Shown here: positions 24,158 through 32,649 of the stretch, piece by piece
Layout: the number at the start of each line of letters is the position of its first letter
How positions within the stretch are numbered: position 1 is the first letter of the stretch
Assembly (NCBI RefSeq): GCF_000336555.1
Contig: NZ_KB375281.1
Coordinates: forward strand, 1,468,713-1,532,712
Reading direction: 5' to 3'
DNA length: 64,000 nt
Source of the DNA: Afipia clevelandensis ATCC 49720
Lineage (GTDB): Bacteria; Pseudomonadota; Alphaproteobacteria; Rhizobiales; Xanthobacteraceae
Notes under the pieces: generated by a model
Database searches by the model: none
What the model was told of the DNA's origin: nothing
The model's input: the letters and a program-made list of their open reading frames with translations, nothing else
Program-made: the position numbers and the translations under genes

Positions 24158-24715
24158 TTACGGCACTTCACGCCAGTAAACGCAAGATGAAAACACCAGA
24201 AAAGAACCGGCTAATAAGCCTTCGATCAAGAACGAAGGCCCCAAGGACAAAACAGCAAGAGTAAGAAATGAGAACTTTGAAGATAAATACCCGAAAGATT
24301 CCGCTGCAAAGCCCCAAACCAAGGGCAAACTTATTGCGATTATACCAGCCGCTAGCAAACCAACCATCAATCTCCGCCAACTAGCTCTCAGCTCAACGGG
24401 TGGCGGGCTCCCTTTCGAAAATTCGCGTACAGTTTTCCTAAAGAAAAATAGCGAAAAAACAATCTGAGCTAAGATTAGCAAAGCGAAAAGAAATTCAAAT
24501 TCAGCAATCTTTGCGTCGGACAATAGCTCCACATTGCGCAGTACTTTGAAGGTCGGCGTCTCTTGCAGGATATGCGATCGAAACGCGAATCTATCTGACC
24601 CAGTCATTACGACAATTGGAATGAGCAGTCCGATGACGCTCAACAAGAATCCAGCCGCAGTACTCGTTGTCTGAGGAGGCACGAGAAGACCATATCGGTT
24701 TCGCTCAAAATCCAT
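24158..24715 (-). CDS. Low-GC membrane protein, unknown
   Basis: The 185-residue protein has about four membrane spans (GFLLSVIGLLIPIVVM, FEFLFALLILAQIVFSLFFF, LMVGLLAAGIIAISLPL, FLTLAVLSLGPSFLIE). Its DNA is visibly richer in A and T than its neighbours, with codons rare elsewhere in the window, which suggests recent acquisition. The ATG at 24715 begins MDFERNRYGLL without a clear ribosome-binding site. No family is recognised. Confidence 0.6.
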   Translation of the reverse strand: MDFERNRYGLLVPPQTTSTAAGFLLSVIGLLIPIVVMTGSDRFAFRSHILQETPTFKVLRNVELLSDAKIAEFEFLFALLILAQIVFSLFFFRKTVREFSKGSPPPVELRASWRRLMVGLLAAGIIAISLPLVWGFAAESFGYLSSKFSFLTLAVLSLGPSFLIEGLLAGSFLVFSSCVYWREVP

Positions 24716-24757
24716 TGAAACCGTCGCGCTGCGGCATTCCAATATTGATGTGAGTCC

Positions 24758-26290
24758 TCACAACGGAATGTTGTCGTGCTTCTTCATCGGCACGTCGACG
24801 TGCTTGTCCTTAAGCATCGCCAGCGCGCGGGCGATGCGCTTGCGGGTCGAGTGCGGCATGATCACGTCGTCGATATAGCCGCGCTCGGCGGCGACGAACG
24901 GTGACAGGAAGCGGTCTTCGTATTCCTTGGTGCGCGCGGCGATCTTTTCCGCGTCGCCAATGTCCTGACGGAAGATGATCTCCACCGCGCCCTTCGCGCC
25001 CATCACCGCGATCTGCGCCGTCGGCCAGGCGTAGTTCATGTCCGCGCCGATTTCCTTCGAGGCCATCACGTCGAACGCGCCGCCATAGGCCTTGCGCGTG
25101 ATCACCGTCACCAGCGGCACCGTGCACTGGCTGTAGGCGAACAGCAGCTTCGCGCCGTGCTTGATCAGCCCGCCGTATTCCTGCGCAGTGCCCGGCAGGA
25201 AACCCGGCACGTCCACGAAGGTGACGATCGGAATGTTGAAGGCGTCACAGAAACGGACAAAGCGCGCCGCCTTGCGCGAGGCGTCGCTGTCGAGCACGCC
25301 CGCCAGCACCATCGGCTGGTTGGCGACAAAGCCCACGGTCTTGCCCGCGATGCGGCCGAAGCCGGTGACGATGTTGCGCGCGAAGGTTTCGGCGAGCTCA
25401 AAGAAATCGCCCTCGTCCACCACTTTCAGGATCAGTTCCTTGATGTCATAAGGCTGGTTCGGATTTTCCGGCACCAGCGTGTCGAGCGAGTCTTCCGTGC
25501 GCTCGATGTCATCGAAGCTCGGCCATTCCGGCACGCCCGCGGTGTTGTTGCTGGGCAGGAAGTCCAGCAGCCGGCGCATCTGCAGGATGGTCTCGACATC
25601 GTCGTTGAATGCGCCATCCGCGATGGAGGATTTGGTGGCGTGCACGCTGGCGCCGCCGAGTTCTTCCGCCGTGACCACCTCGTTGGTCACGGTCTTCACC
25701 ACGTCGGGGCCGGTGACGAACATGTAGCTGGTGTTCTTCACCATGAAGATGAAGTCGGTCATCGCCGGCGAATAGACGTCGCCGCCCGCGCAAGGGCCCA
25801 TGATGACGCTGATCTGCGGGATGACGCCGGAGGCCTGCACATTGCGGCGGAACACGTAGGAATAACCGGCCAGCGCCGCCACGCCTTCCTGAATGCGCGC
25901 GCCGCCCGCGTCATAGAGGCCGATGATCGGCGCGCGCGCCTTCAGCGCCATGTCCTGCAGCTTGGTGATTTTCAGCGCGTGGGTCTCGGACAGCGAGCCG
26001 CCGAACACGGTGAAGTCCTTGGCAAAGACAAACGTCTTGCGGCCGTTCACGGTGCCCCAGCCGGTGACCACGCCGTCGCCGGGGATCTTGTTCTTTTCCA
26101 TGCCGAACTCGACCGAACGATGCTCGACGAACATGTCGAATTCCTCGAACGAACCCTTGTCCAGCAACAGCTCGATGCGCTCGCGGGCTGTCAGCTTGCC
26201 GCGCGCGTGCTGCGCCTCGATGCGCTTGTCGCCGCCGCCCTTCTTAGCTCCGGCGCGGCGTTCGTCGAGTGCTTCGAGGATATGCTTCAT
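24758..26290 (-). CDS. pccB: Propionyl-CoA carboxylase beta chain (carboxyltransferase)
   Basis: The 510-residue carboxyltransferase matches PccB throughout: [17 protein letters not shown] at the start, [53 protein letters not shown], and the second-half [17 protein letters not shown]. It transfers carboxyl from biotin to propionyl-CoA, giving methylmalonyl-CoA. The biotin-carrying alpha subunit is not in the window. Odd-chain or branched acyl-CoA oxidation, as in the 6-15.7 kb genes, would supply propionyl-CoA. Confidence 0.95.
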   Translation of the reverse strand: MKHILEALDERRAGAKKGGGDKRIEAQHARGKLTARERIELLLDKGSFEEFDMFVEHRSVEFGMEKNKIPGDGVVTGWGTVNGRKTFVFAKDFTVFGGSLSETHALKITKLQDMALKARAPIIGLYDAGGARIQEGVAALAGYSYVFRRNVQASGVIPQISVIMGPCAGGDVYSPAMTDFIFMVKNTSYMFVTGPDVVKTVTNEVVTAEELGGASVHATKSSIADGAFNDDVETILQMRRLLDFLPSNNTAGVPEWPSFDDIERTEDSLDTLVPENPNQPYDIKELILKVVDEGDFFELAETFARNIVTGFGRIAGKTVGFVANQPMVLAGVLDSDASRKAARFVRFCDAFNIPIVTFVDVPGFLPGTAQEYGGLIKHGAKLLFAYSQCTVPLVTVITRKAYGGAFDVMASKEIGADMNYAWPTAQIAVMGAKGAVEIIFRQDIGDAEKIAARTKEYEDRFLSPFVAAERGYIDDVIMPHSTRKRIARALAMLKDKHVDVPMKKHDNIPL

Positions 26291-26468
26291 GGATGTCGCC
26301 CCAGGGTCTTTGTTTTGGACCGGCGGCGGCCCGCCGGTGATGGATCGTTGGCCAGCGTTCTAGCATGCTGTTCGGGCGGGGGAAAATGGCCCGGCCGCCC
26401 CGAAAATGGCGGGTCTGGCAGCCCTGCGCGGCGTGCTAAAAGGCAGTTCTCAAAGAGGATTCGCTGGC

Positions 26469-26879
26469 ATGACCGACACCACGACCACATCCGCCACAGG
26501 CGGCGCGACCGGCGGGGTGCGCACCCTGCTGCGTCTGGAGGGCCTGGCGCTGGCTGTGGCCTGCATGGTTTTCTACAGCTACTTCGAGGGCTCGTGGTGG
26601 ATGTTCGCCATCCTGCTGCTGGCGCCGGACCTGAGCTTCCTCGGCTACCTCGGCGGCCCGCGCACGGGCGCGGCGGCCTACAATTTCGCCCATGCCGCGA
26701 TCCTGCCGATGCTGCTCGGCATCTTCGCCATGGTCACGTCGTCCGCGCTGGCGATGCACCTGTCGCTGATCTGGTGCGCCCATATCGGCTTCGACCGCGC
26801 GCTCGGCTACGGCCTGAAATACGACGCGGGATTTTCATTCACGCATCTCGGGCGGATCGGGAAGGACGCAGGCCAATAG
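26469..26879 (+). CDS. DUF4260 membrane protein
   Basis: The 136-residue protein begins with a Thr-rich head, then the DUF4260 pattern: RLEGLALAVACMVFYSYF, APDLSFLGYLGGP, GAAAYNFAHAAILP and the ending IWCAHIGFDRALGYGLKY. It has about three to four spans. The function is unknown. It is convergent with the alpha/beta hydrolase gene, 23 bases away. Confidence 0.82.
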   Translation: MTDTTTTSATGGATGGVRTLLRLEGLALAVACMVFYSYFEGSWWMFAILLLAPDLSFLGYLGGPRTGAAAYNFAHAAILPMLLGIFAMVTSSALAMHLSLIWCAHIGFDRALGYGLKYDAGFSFTHLGRIGKDAGQ

Positions 26880-26902
26880 CCCGCGCCCTTCCCGCGTAAA
26901 GA

Positions 26903-28240
26903 TCACGCCAGCGTTTCATCCAGCCAGTCGAAGATGCGGGCGTTGGACAGACGGCTGGCGCCGACCTGACAATGCGCGCCGGCGCCTTCCGCGTTCGAGA
27001 AGTGGATCATGGTCTTGCGGCAGGTCAGGTGATCGAACAGCTTTTTCGGCTGGCCCTTGAAGAACAGATCGTCCTCCGGGTCCAGCACCAGCGTCGGGCA
27101 ACTGATCTTCTCCGCGATGCCGTCCTTCACATTGAAGTCGATCGCTTTGGCGAAATAGCCGCGCGGCGTCTTGGCGCCGGTGGCATACATGCCGTGGGTG
27201 ATGGCCCAGCGCGAGGTCGGCGACGCCTTCATCGCCCCTTCCAGCGCGCGGTCGATCTCGGGCGCATGCTCCGCCCGCAGCGCGGCATCGAACGCCGCCT
27301 GCTGTTCCGGCGGAACGCGGGCCGCGTTCCTGTGGACCTCGCCGTAGTCATAAAGACCGTCGTTGGCCACCAGCGCCGCGATGCGCTTTTCGAAAGCCGC
27401 CGCGCGCGGCGCCAGCACGCCGCCGAGGCTGATGCCCATATAGGCGATCTTCTTCGGATCGACCCCCGGCTGCTTGATTGCGAAGTCCACCACCGGCGTG
27501 ATGACCTTCTCCCAGTCCGGACGGAACACCAGCCCCTCTCGATGCAGCGGCCCGTATTGCCCCGGCCCGTCGAAGGCCAGCACGTTGTAGCCGCGCTCGA
27601 CACCCGCGCGCGCGCCGGAGAAGTGCATTTCTTCCACCGAGCCGTCGAAGCCGGTGTGCATGATCAGCGTCGGGCGCGGACGGCCCGAGTCATCGACGAG
27701 GTGGAGATAGCCCGGCAGCGTGGTGTTCTCGTAGGGAATCTCGACGTGCTTGATCGGCTGGTCGTGCAGCGCCGCACTCTGCTTGTAGGTCTCCACCGAC
27801 AGCTTGTAGGCGCGCATGACCCGCGGGTCCTTCGGGTTGGCGTGGAGGAAGAACTCCGACGCAAAGTAATAGGTGCTGGCGCGGAGGAAGCTATCGCGGG
27901 CGCTGACGCGGTGGCCGCACGCGAGCTGATCGGCCCCCTCTTTCGCGACCTTGTCGGCGGTCGCGTTCCATTGGTCGTACCAGCTATCGTAGTCCCCGGC
28001 CTTGATCCGGGACGACGTTGCCAGAACCTCGCCGAACAGCGCGCCGCCATACTCCGCATTTCCGAAAATCCGCTGGGTCTCAAACCAGAACTGGACGTCG
28101 TCCGGAAACAGCGGCGGCTTGGTGGCCGGCGGCTTCGGGGCGGCCCCGGCAGCCGGTGGCGCGGTCTGGGCCACGGCAAAGCTGCTGGTGGCCACGGTGG
28201 CGAGCGAAACTCCAAGTTCCAAAAGTGTCCTGCGATCCAT
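26903..28240 (-). CDS. Alpha/beta hydrolase with N-terminal cap (Ser nucleophile)
   Basis: The 445-residue protein begins MDRRTLLELG, a weak Tat-like signal, followed by a Pro-rich linker. A helical cap (about residues 45-165) precedes the hydrolase core. The nucleophile is S271 in GISLG, with Asp in DPEDDLFF and His in GAGAHC. The layout resembles the C-C hydrolase family that includes 2,6-dihydropseudooxynicotine hydrolase. GGAGGAC precedes the ATG. It is divergent from the TetR gene and probably controlled by it. The same cap motif recurs in the hydrolase at 42354-43526. Confidence 0.82.
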   Translation of the reverse strand: MDRRTLLELGVSLATVATSSFAVAQTAPPAAGAAPKPPATKPPLFPDDVQFWFETQRIFGNAEYGGALFGEVLATSSRIKAGDYDSWYDQWNATADKVAKEGADQLACGHRVSARDSFLRASTYYFASEFFLHANPKDPRVMRAYKLSVETYKQSAALHDQPIKHVEIPYENTTLPGYLHLVDDSGRPRPTLIMHTGFDGSVEEMHFSGARAGVERGYNVLAFDGPGQYGPLHREGLVFRPDWEKVITPVVDFAIKQPGVDPKKIAYMGISLGGVLAPRAAAFEKRIAALVANDGLYDYGEVHRNAARVPPEQQAAFDAALRAEHAPEIDRALEGAMKASPTSRWAITHGMYATGAKTPRGYFAKAIDFNVKDGIAEKISCPTLVLDPEDDLFFKGQPKKLFDHLTCRKTMIHFSNAEGAGAHCQVGASRLSNARIFDWLDETLA

Positions 28241-28293
28241 GACGTCCTCCAAATTGTTTATTGGCGGCCGGTAGAATGGCATGAGACAACTAC

Positions 28294-28315
28294 TAACGCA
28301 AATTAATTTGCATTA
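28294..28315. promoter_or_regulatory. Candidate TetR operator
   Basis: TAACGCAAATTAATTTGCATTA is a 22-base palindrome with one mismatch pair; its core GCAAATTAATTTGC (28298-28311) is perfect. It lies between the divergent hydrolase and TetR genes and ends 10 bases before the TetR ATG. Confidence 0.6.
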
Positions 28316-28325
28316 AGGAAAGCCC

Positions 28326-28886
28326 ATGACGGGGAAAACCCGGCCCGGCGGACGAACCGCCCGAACCAGGGAGGCGGTTTTCGAGGCCGTCGCCGCCCTG
28401 ATCGCCGAGCGCGGATATGGCAATATCGCCATGGCCGACATCGCAGAGCGCGCCGGGGTCGCGGCCACGAGCCTCTACCGCCGCTGGGGCGACGTGCGCC
28501 TGCTGGTGCTGGAAGTGGCGGTGGAAGAGCTGATGCGCGAACGCCCCCTGCCGGACACCGGATCGCTGCGCGGCGACCTGATCGCGTGGGGCCGCTCGAT
28601 CGCCTCAGGACTCGCCAGCCGCGAAGGCTCCTCGTTCTTCCGTGCGCTGGTCGCAACCATGATGCCGGCGGGCACCGATGAATCGGCACGCTCTGCCGTG
28701 CTGGCGCCGCGCAGCAAGCAAATCTCCACCATGATGGCGCGCGCCCGCGACCGCGGCGAGAAAACGCCATCGGTCGCCGACGTGCTGGATCATCTGCTTT
28801 CTCCGCTCTATGTCCGCGCGCTGTTCGGCTCGCCCGCCGATGAAGCCTTCGCCGAGGCTCTGGTTGAACGGCTGCTGGCCAGATAA
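28326..28886 (+). CDS. TetR-family repressor
   Basis: The 186-residue protein has a TetR DNA-binding domain (AVFEAVAALIAERGYGNIAM, DIAERAGVAATSLYRRWGD) and an all-helical ligand domain. The ligand cannot be read. It is divergent from the alpha/beta hydrolase gene with a 22-base palindrome between them, so it probably represses both genes. Confidence 0.9.
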   Translation: MTGKTRPGGRTARTREAVFEAVAALIAERGYGNIAMADIAERAGVAATSLYRRWGDVRLLVLEVAVEELMRERPLPDTGSLRGDLIAWGRSIASGLASREGSSFFRALVATMMPAGTDESARSAVLAPRSKQISTMMARARDRGEKTPSVADVLDHLLSPLYVRALFGSPADEAFAEALVERLLAR

Positions 28887-28932
28887 AGACTCACACAGCG
28901 CGACATCCCGGCGCGCGCAGAAAGATCAGGCC

Positions 28933-29229
28933 ATGCTGTTTCTTGTCATTTCCGAACCGCGGCCCGAACGCCCGTCCGATGTCGCCAAGGTGCGGCAGGG
29001 TTTCTGGCCGTGGATGGAAACGTATCGGGCGCAGGGAATCTGCAAGCACATCTATCCGCGCGTCGGGCGCGGTGCAGTCGCGATCTTCGATGTCGAGAGC
29101 AACGACGTGCTGCACCGAATTTTGAACGAATGGGCGGACATTATTCCCGCCCGCTTCGACACCTATCCGCTGGTCGATCTCGCCGCCACCAAGGCCGTGC
29201 TGGCGGCGCAAATCGCGGCGAAGGACTAG
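28933..29229 (+). CDS. Small dimeric alpha-beta barrel protein
   Basis: The 98-residue protein resembles muconolactone isomerase-like or DUF3303-type barrels, with FLVISEPRPERPSDVAKVRQ, ICKHIYPRVGRGAVAIFDV and a late ARFDTYPLVDL. The function is unknown. It follows the TetR gene in the same direction by 46 bases and may be cotranscribed. Confidence 0.6.
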   Translation: MLFLVISEPRPERPSDVAKVRQGFWPWMETYRAQGICKHIYPRVGRGAVAIFDVESNDVLHRILNEWADIIPARFDTYPLVDLAATKAVLAAQIAAKD

Positions 29230-29244
29230 ACCGAGCACTGCTCC

Positions 29245-29270
29245 ACCTCTCCCCGCTTGCAGGGAGAGGT
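29245..29270. repeat. ACCTCTCCC palindrome (same family as 36531-36647)
   Basis: ACCTCTCCC and GGGAGAGGT form a 9-bp inverted repeat with a short spacer (CCGCTTGC or similar), in the gap after the small barrel gene. The same sequence recurs near 36600. Confidence 0.55.
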
Positions 29271-29285
29271 AAAAAGAAATGCGCG

Positions 29286-29651
29286 TTACACTTTCGGCGG
29301 ACGGCTGGCGACGAAGTAGCTCGACTTGTGCACCACCTTGCCGTCGCGCAGCGTGATGACATCGACAAGTTCCATCACCACGGGTGTGCCGTCGGGCTTG
29401 GTCGCGGTGAGGATCGATTCCGAGACGAAGTGATTGTCGCTGCCATAGAGCGCGACACCCTCGAACTTGATGCCCGGCAATCCTGAAATGTCCTTGCCGA
29501 ACTGCTCGGCGACGGCGTCCTTGCCCTTGTAGACCTTCGGATTGCCGTGGCGCTGATAACTGGTGTCGTCGGCGTGAAACGCCATGATCGCCGCGACGTC
29601 GTGCGCGTTCCAGGCGGCATTGTAACGGGTGGCAAGATCACGCCATGACAT
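29286..29651 (-). CDS. SnoaL/NTF2-like protein
   Basis: The 121-residue protein has the cone-shaped NTF2 fold pattern: LATRYNAAWNAHDVAAIMAF, then VAEQFGKDISGLPG and VVMELVDVITLRDGKVV. Such proteins are small isomerases, hydratases or binding proteins. The substrate is unknown. It stands between a repeat and the beta-lactamase gene. Confidence 0.8.
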   Translation of the reverse strand: MSWRDLATRYNAAWNAHDVAAIMAFHADDTSYQRHGNPKVYKGKDAVAEQFGKDISGLPGIKFEGVALYGSDNHFVSESILTATKPDGTPVVMELVDVITLRDGKVVHKSSYFVASRPPKV

Positions 29652-29730
29652 GTTTCGGCTCCCTCAACTTTTGTGCTTCTTGAGGGAAGCCTAGCCGGTT
29701 TCCGCCAAACGTGAAACCGGACACCTCGCG

Positions 29731-30564
29731 TCAAATGGCTCCCATGTCCGCAAGGCACAGTTGAGCGATTTTCATCCGGGCCGCCGAATGCTTCGGCTCG
29801 GTGACATCGAGGTTGAGCGCGAACACGGTCTGCATGCTGCCCTTCTCGGCCCAGCCGACCAGCCAGCCCACCGCAACGCCCTTGCGATCCGCCATGCTCT
29901 TGTCGGTGATCCCGATCAGACCGGTCTTGGCCCGGATGACGCTGTCGCGCGCTTTGGTCACCGGCAGGATGTCCGCCGTCAGATCCTGTGCGCGCTTCGA
30001 CACCGGCAGCGCGCGCCGGCGCAGCCTGTCCACGAATGCGATCTGCTCCAGCGGCGAGATGCGCAGGTCGCCGGTTAGCCAGAACCTGTCGATGCCGCCG
30101 CCGATGTTGCGGTTGCCGTAGTCGAATGCATCGACATATTTCTGCATCCGCTCCACGCCGATGCGCCGCGCGATCTGCTGATAGACCGGAACGGCGGACA
30201 CGGCGATGGCCGAGCGCAGCGTATGATCCTTGTTCCACTCCTTGATCTCGCGCGTCACGCCATCCCACTTGAACACGTCCTTGTCCGGATCGGCGACAAC
30301 GCCGGTTTCCAGCGCGATGACCGAGTTGGGGATCTTGAAGGTGGACGCCGGAAGGATCGCCTCCCGCGCGCGGGAATGATCGCTGGCAATCACATGCTGG
30401 TCATCCGCACGGAATGCGGCAAAGGCGCCGACGGTGCCTTCGTCGGCGAAATGCTTCTGAAGGGTTTTGCGGACCTCGTAACGCGGAATGACATCCGCGA
30501 AAGCGCGGACGGGAATAACAGCGGCACCAGCGGCGAGCGAAAGGACGTGGCGGCGATTGATCAT
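29731..30564 (-). CDS. Class D (OXA-type) beta-lactamase
   Basis: The 277-residue protein carries all class D landmarks: STFK at 74-77 (acylating Ser and carboxylated Lys), SAV at 123-125, YGN at 149-151 and KTG at 213-215, with FKWDG near 98-102. The signal MINRRHVLSLAAGAA is of Tat-like form. It is expected to hydrolyse beta-lactams in the periplasm. It stands alone with no mobile element and base use like its neighbours, so it looks like an intrinsic chromosomal enzyme. ATG 30570 is an alternative start. Confidence 0.92.
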   Translation of the reverse strand: MINRRHVLSLAAGAAVIPVRAFADVIPRYEVRKTLQKHFADEGTVGAFAAFRADDQHVIASDHSRAREAILPASTFKIPNSVIALETGVVADPDKDVFKWDGVTREIKEWNKDHTLRSAIAVSAVPVYQQIARRIGVERMQKYVDAFDYGNRNIGGGIDRFWLTGDLRISPLEQIAFVDRLRRRALPVSKRAQDLTADILPVTKARDSVIRAKTGLIGITDKSMADRKGVAVGWLVGWAEKGSMQTVFALNLDVTEPKHSAARMKIAQLCLADMGAI

Positions 30565-30639
30565 GATCATCTCATACGACTTGGCGGCACTAAATGCGCG
30601 GCGCATCGTGGTGAAATGATGACGGTTCCAGCCTTCGTT

Positions 30640-30711
30640 ATTGCGAGGAGCAAAGCGACGAAGCAATCCAGCTTCAAGCTGTGGATTGCTTCGCTTCGCT
30701 TCGCTCGCAAT
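30640..30711. repeat. ATTGCGAG..CGAAGCAATCCA palindromic repeat, copy 1
   Basis: CGAAGCAATCCA (30659-30670) pairs with TGGATTGCTTCG (30682-30693), enclosed by ATTGCGAG (30640-30647) and CTCGCAAT (30704-30711). The same 12-mer pair recurs at 47698-47736. It lies between the beta-lactamase and the FhlB-like gene. Confidence 0.75.
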
Positions 30712-30725
30712 GACGATAACTCAAT

Positions 30726-30992
30726 CTAGCGCAGCCGCCCTGTCAGGCGCATGACGAAAATCAAAACTTCCGCCACCGCCTTGTAAAGCTCGGCGGGAAT
30801 CTCGTCGCCAAGCTCGACATTGGAGAGCGCGCCCGCGAGCACTTCATTCTCCTGAATGGGAATGTCGTTCTCTCTGGCGATCTCGATGATCTTTTCGCCG
30901 ACCGTGCCCTTGCCCTTGGCGACAACGCGCGGCGCACCCTTCTTGTCATAATGAAGGGCGACGGCAAGGCGGCTTTTGGTGTCGATGCTCAC
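30726..30992 (-). CDS. FhlB-like (FlhB C-terminal domain) protein
   Basis: The 88-residue protein equals the cytoplasmic C-terminal domain of the flagellar/type III export switch FlhB, with VALHYDKKGAPRVVAKGKG, IIEIARENDIPIQENEVLA and a late ELGDEIPAELYKAVAEV. It has no membrane part and no NPTH autocleavage site, so it cannot be a full switch. The GTG start overlaps the stop of the FliK-like gene (GTGA), making a two-gene coupled unit outside any flagellar operon. Confidence 0.88.
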   Translation of the reverse strand: MSIDTKSRLAVALHYDKKGAPRVVAKGKGTVGEKIIEIARENDIPIQENEVLAGALSNVELGDEIPAELYKAVAEVLIFVMRLTGRLR

Positions 30993-32584
30993 AGCGCGCG
31001 ATCCAGAAAATGACCGGCCGGCGGCGGCGCGGCTTTGGGTGGTGTGCCCTCGCCGATCACGATGTCGCCGGGCTCAAGCGCGGCTTCGCGCAGCGCATGG
31101 GACAGTTGGGGTGCGTTGATGCGCAGTTGCGCCGCGGTTGCGGGCCGCTCGGCCCACATCCGCACCGATGTGCGTCCGTTGCTCAATGAGACCAGCGCAT
31201 GCACCGGGCCGCTCGGCTCGACATCGAGCGAGAAGCGCGCGCGCCAGACCCGGCCGGCCGCTTCCGTCTCGCTGCCCGCACCATCGCGCGCAATCTCGAA
31301 CTGCGCCACGGCAGTGCCCTGCGGCGTCACGAACGGAATCTCGAAATTCCAGCGCGGCACCATCGGATCGTTGCGCAGGCCGGGCGTATCCACCGGCAAT
31401 GACGCGGCCTGCAGCAACGTCTGACGCGCCAGCGCGGCGTCGGTGTCCTCGATCAGGCGATGGGCCATGGTTGCGGGCGCGTCGTCCGGCGCGAGCGACG
31501 GCTGCGCGACAGACTGCGCGCTCGGCTCGGAGCCGCGAAACGGCGGCGGCGGCACGTTGGTGCGCGCAATCTCGTCGCCGTCCACCGGCATCCGGGAGAC
31601 ACCCGCCTGTCCCTCCGCATTGAGCAGCCTTGCGACTTCGTCCTGCACGCCTTTCGGAAACGCCTGCAGCACTTCCTGCAACGCGGTCAGTCCGGCGCTT
31701 GCAGCCGCCGCGCGGTTGGCCGCCGTCGGTAGCGGCTCGTTCGGCGCATAGACGCGGACCTTGCCATCGAACTCTGCGGCGTCTTCGGCGATGCGGGCGG
31801 CCGCTTGCGGCAGGAGAATATCGCCGTCCATGCCGGGCGAGAGCGGCGGCGCGCCGGCTTGCGGTACGCTCAACGGCGGCGGCTGCGCCGTAATTTCCGG
31901 CGCAGGCATGTTGCCGAGCCACGATGAGACGGTTTGCCGGAACACGATCAGCGCGGCCTTCAGATCGGGGCCGTTCGCACCCTGCGATGACGCAAGGTTT
32001 TGTTCGAGGAAAAGGCCGGAGTTCTGGAACGCGGTCTTCAGCGCGTCGCCGGTGAGATTTTCGGTCAGCGGTGTGCGCTGCGCCAGCAGTTGCGCGGCGG
32101 CCTCCTGCAATGTCTGCGGCACCTGTGGCGAGGATGCGGCAACGCCGAGATTGGCGAACAGCGGCGACAGGCTGCCCTGCTTTGTGGCGGCGCTCTGCAC
32201 CGCTGCCGACACCGCGAGCGCTTCGAGATTTGTCAGCACACGGCCCGAGGCGGCCGCCTGCACCGGAACGTCGGCTTTCGGCACGCTGACAGTGTCGGTC
32301 TTCGCAGCCGTATTCGCCGCAGACGATGCCGCGCCCTCGCCCGGCACGATCTGCAGCCGCACGCCTTGCGGCGTCTGCGACACCGCAAGCTGCAGGGTCT
32401 GGCCCGGCTGCAACGGCACTTCGGACAAAACTTCAATGGTGAGATTGGCAATCGCGATGCGCACCAGATTGGCATCAAGCTGCTTTAGTACGGTCGCGTC
32501 GATCACCGTTCCCGGCTGCAACGCAACCGCCGCCGTGGGCTGGGCGGCAACAACCGGAAAGACGGGATTGATGGCAATCGACAT
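30989..32584 (-). CDS. FliK-like hook-length-control protein
   Basis: The 531-residue protein is Ala/Gln/Pro-rich in its first half. It ends with a hook-length-control-like C-terminal domain (about 110 residues) with WNFEIPFVTPQGTAVAQFEI and SLDVEPSGPVHALVSLSNG. The first 80 residues (TVLKQLDANLVRIAIANLT onward) form a small compact domain. It is the upstream partner of the FhlB-like gene, echoing the FliK-FlhB interaction in flagellar export. No other flagellar gene is near. Confidence 0.75.
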   Translation of the reverse strand: MSIAINPVFPVVAAQPTAAVALQPGTVIDATVLKQLDANLVRIAIANLTIEVLSEVPLQPGQTLQLAVSQTPQGVRLQIVPGEGAASSAANTAAKTDTVSVPKADVPVQAAASGRVLTNLEALAVSAAVQSAATKQGSLSPLFANLGVAASSPQVPQTLQEAAAQLLAQRTPLTENLTGDALKTAFQNSGLFLEQNLASSQGANGPDLKAALIVFRQTVSSWLGNMPAPEITAQPPPLSVPQAGAPPLSPGMDGDILLPQAAARIAEDAAEFDGKVRVYAPNEPLPTAANRAAAASAGLTALQEVLQAFPKGVQDEVARLLNAEGQAGVSRMPVDGDEIARTNVPPPPFRGSEPSAQSVAQPSLAPDDAPATMAHRLIEDTDAALARQTLLQAASLPVDTPGLRNDPMVPRWNFEIPFVTPQGTAVAQFEIARDGAGSETEAAGRVWRARFSLDVEPSGPVHALVSLSNGRTSVRMWAERPATAAQLRINAPQLSHALREAALEPGDIVIGEGTPPKAAPPPAGHFLDRAL

Positions 32585-32649
32585 GCGGGGGAAATCCTCA
32601 GGCAAGGACCTTAAGCCCGGCGTCGTAAACGTCTTGTTAACCGAAAGGA

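Noticed and set aside
25157-26899. 580-residue open frame antisense to pccB
   Set aside because: It is a shadow of a highly conserved carboxyltransferase gene with GC-driven long frames and no start site.
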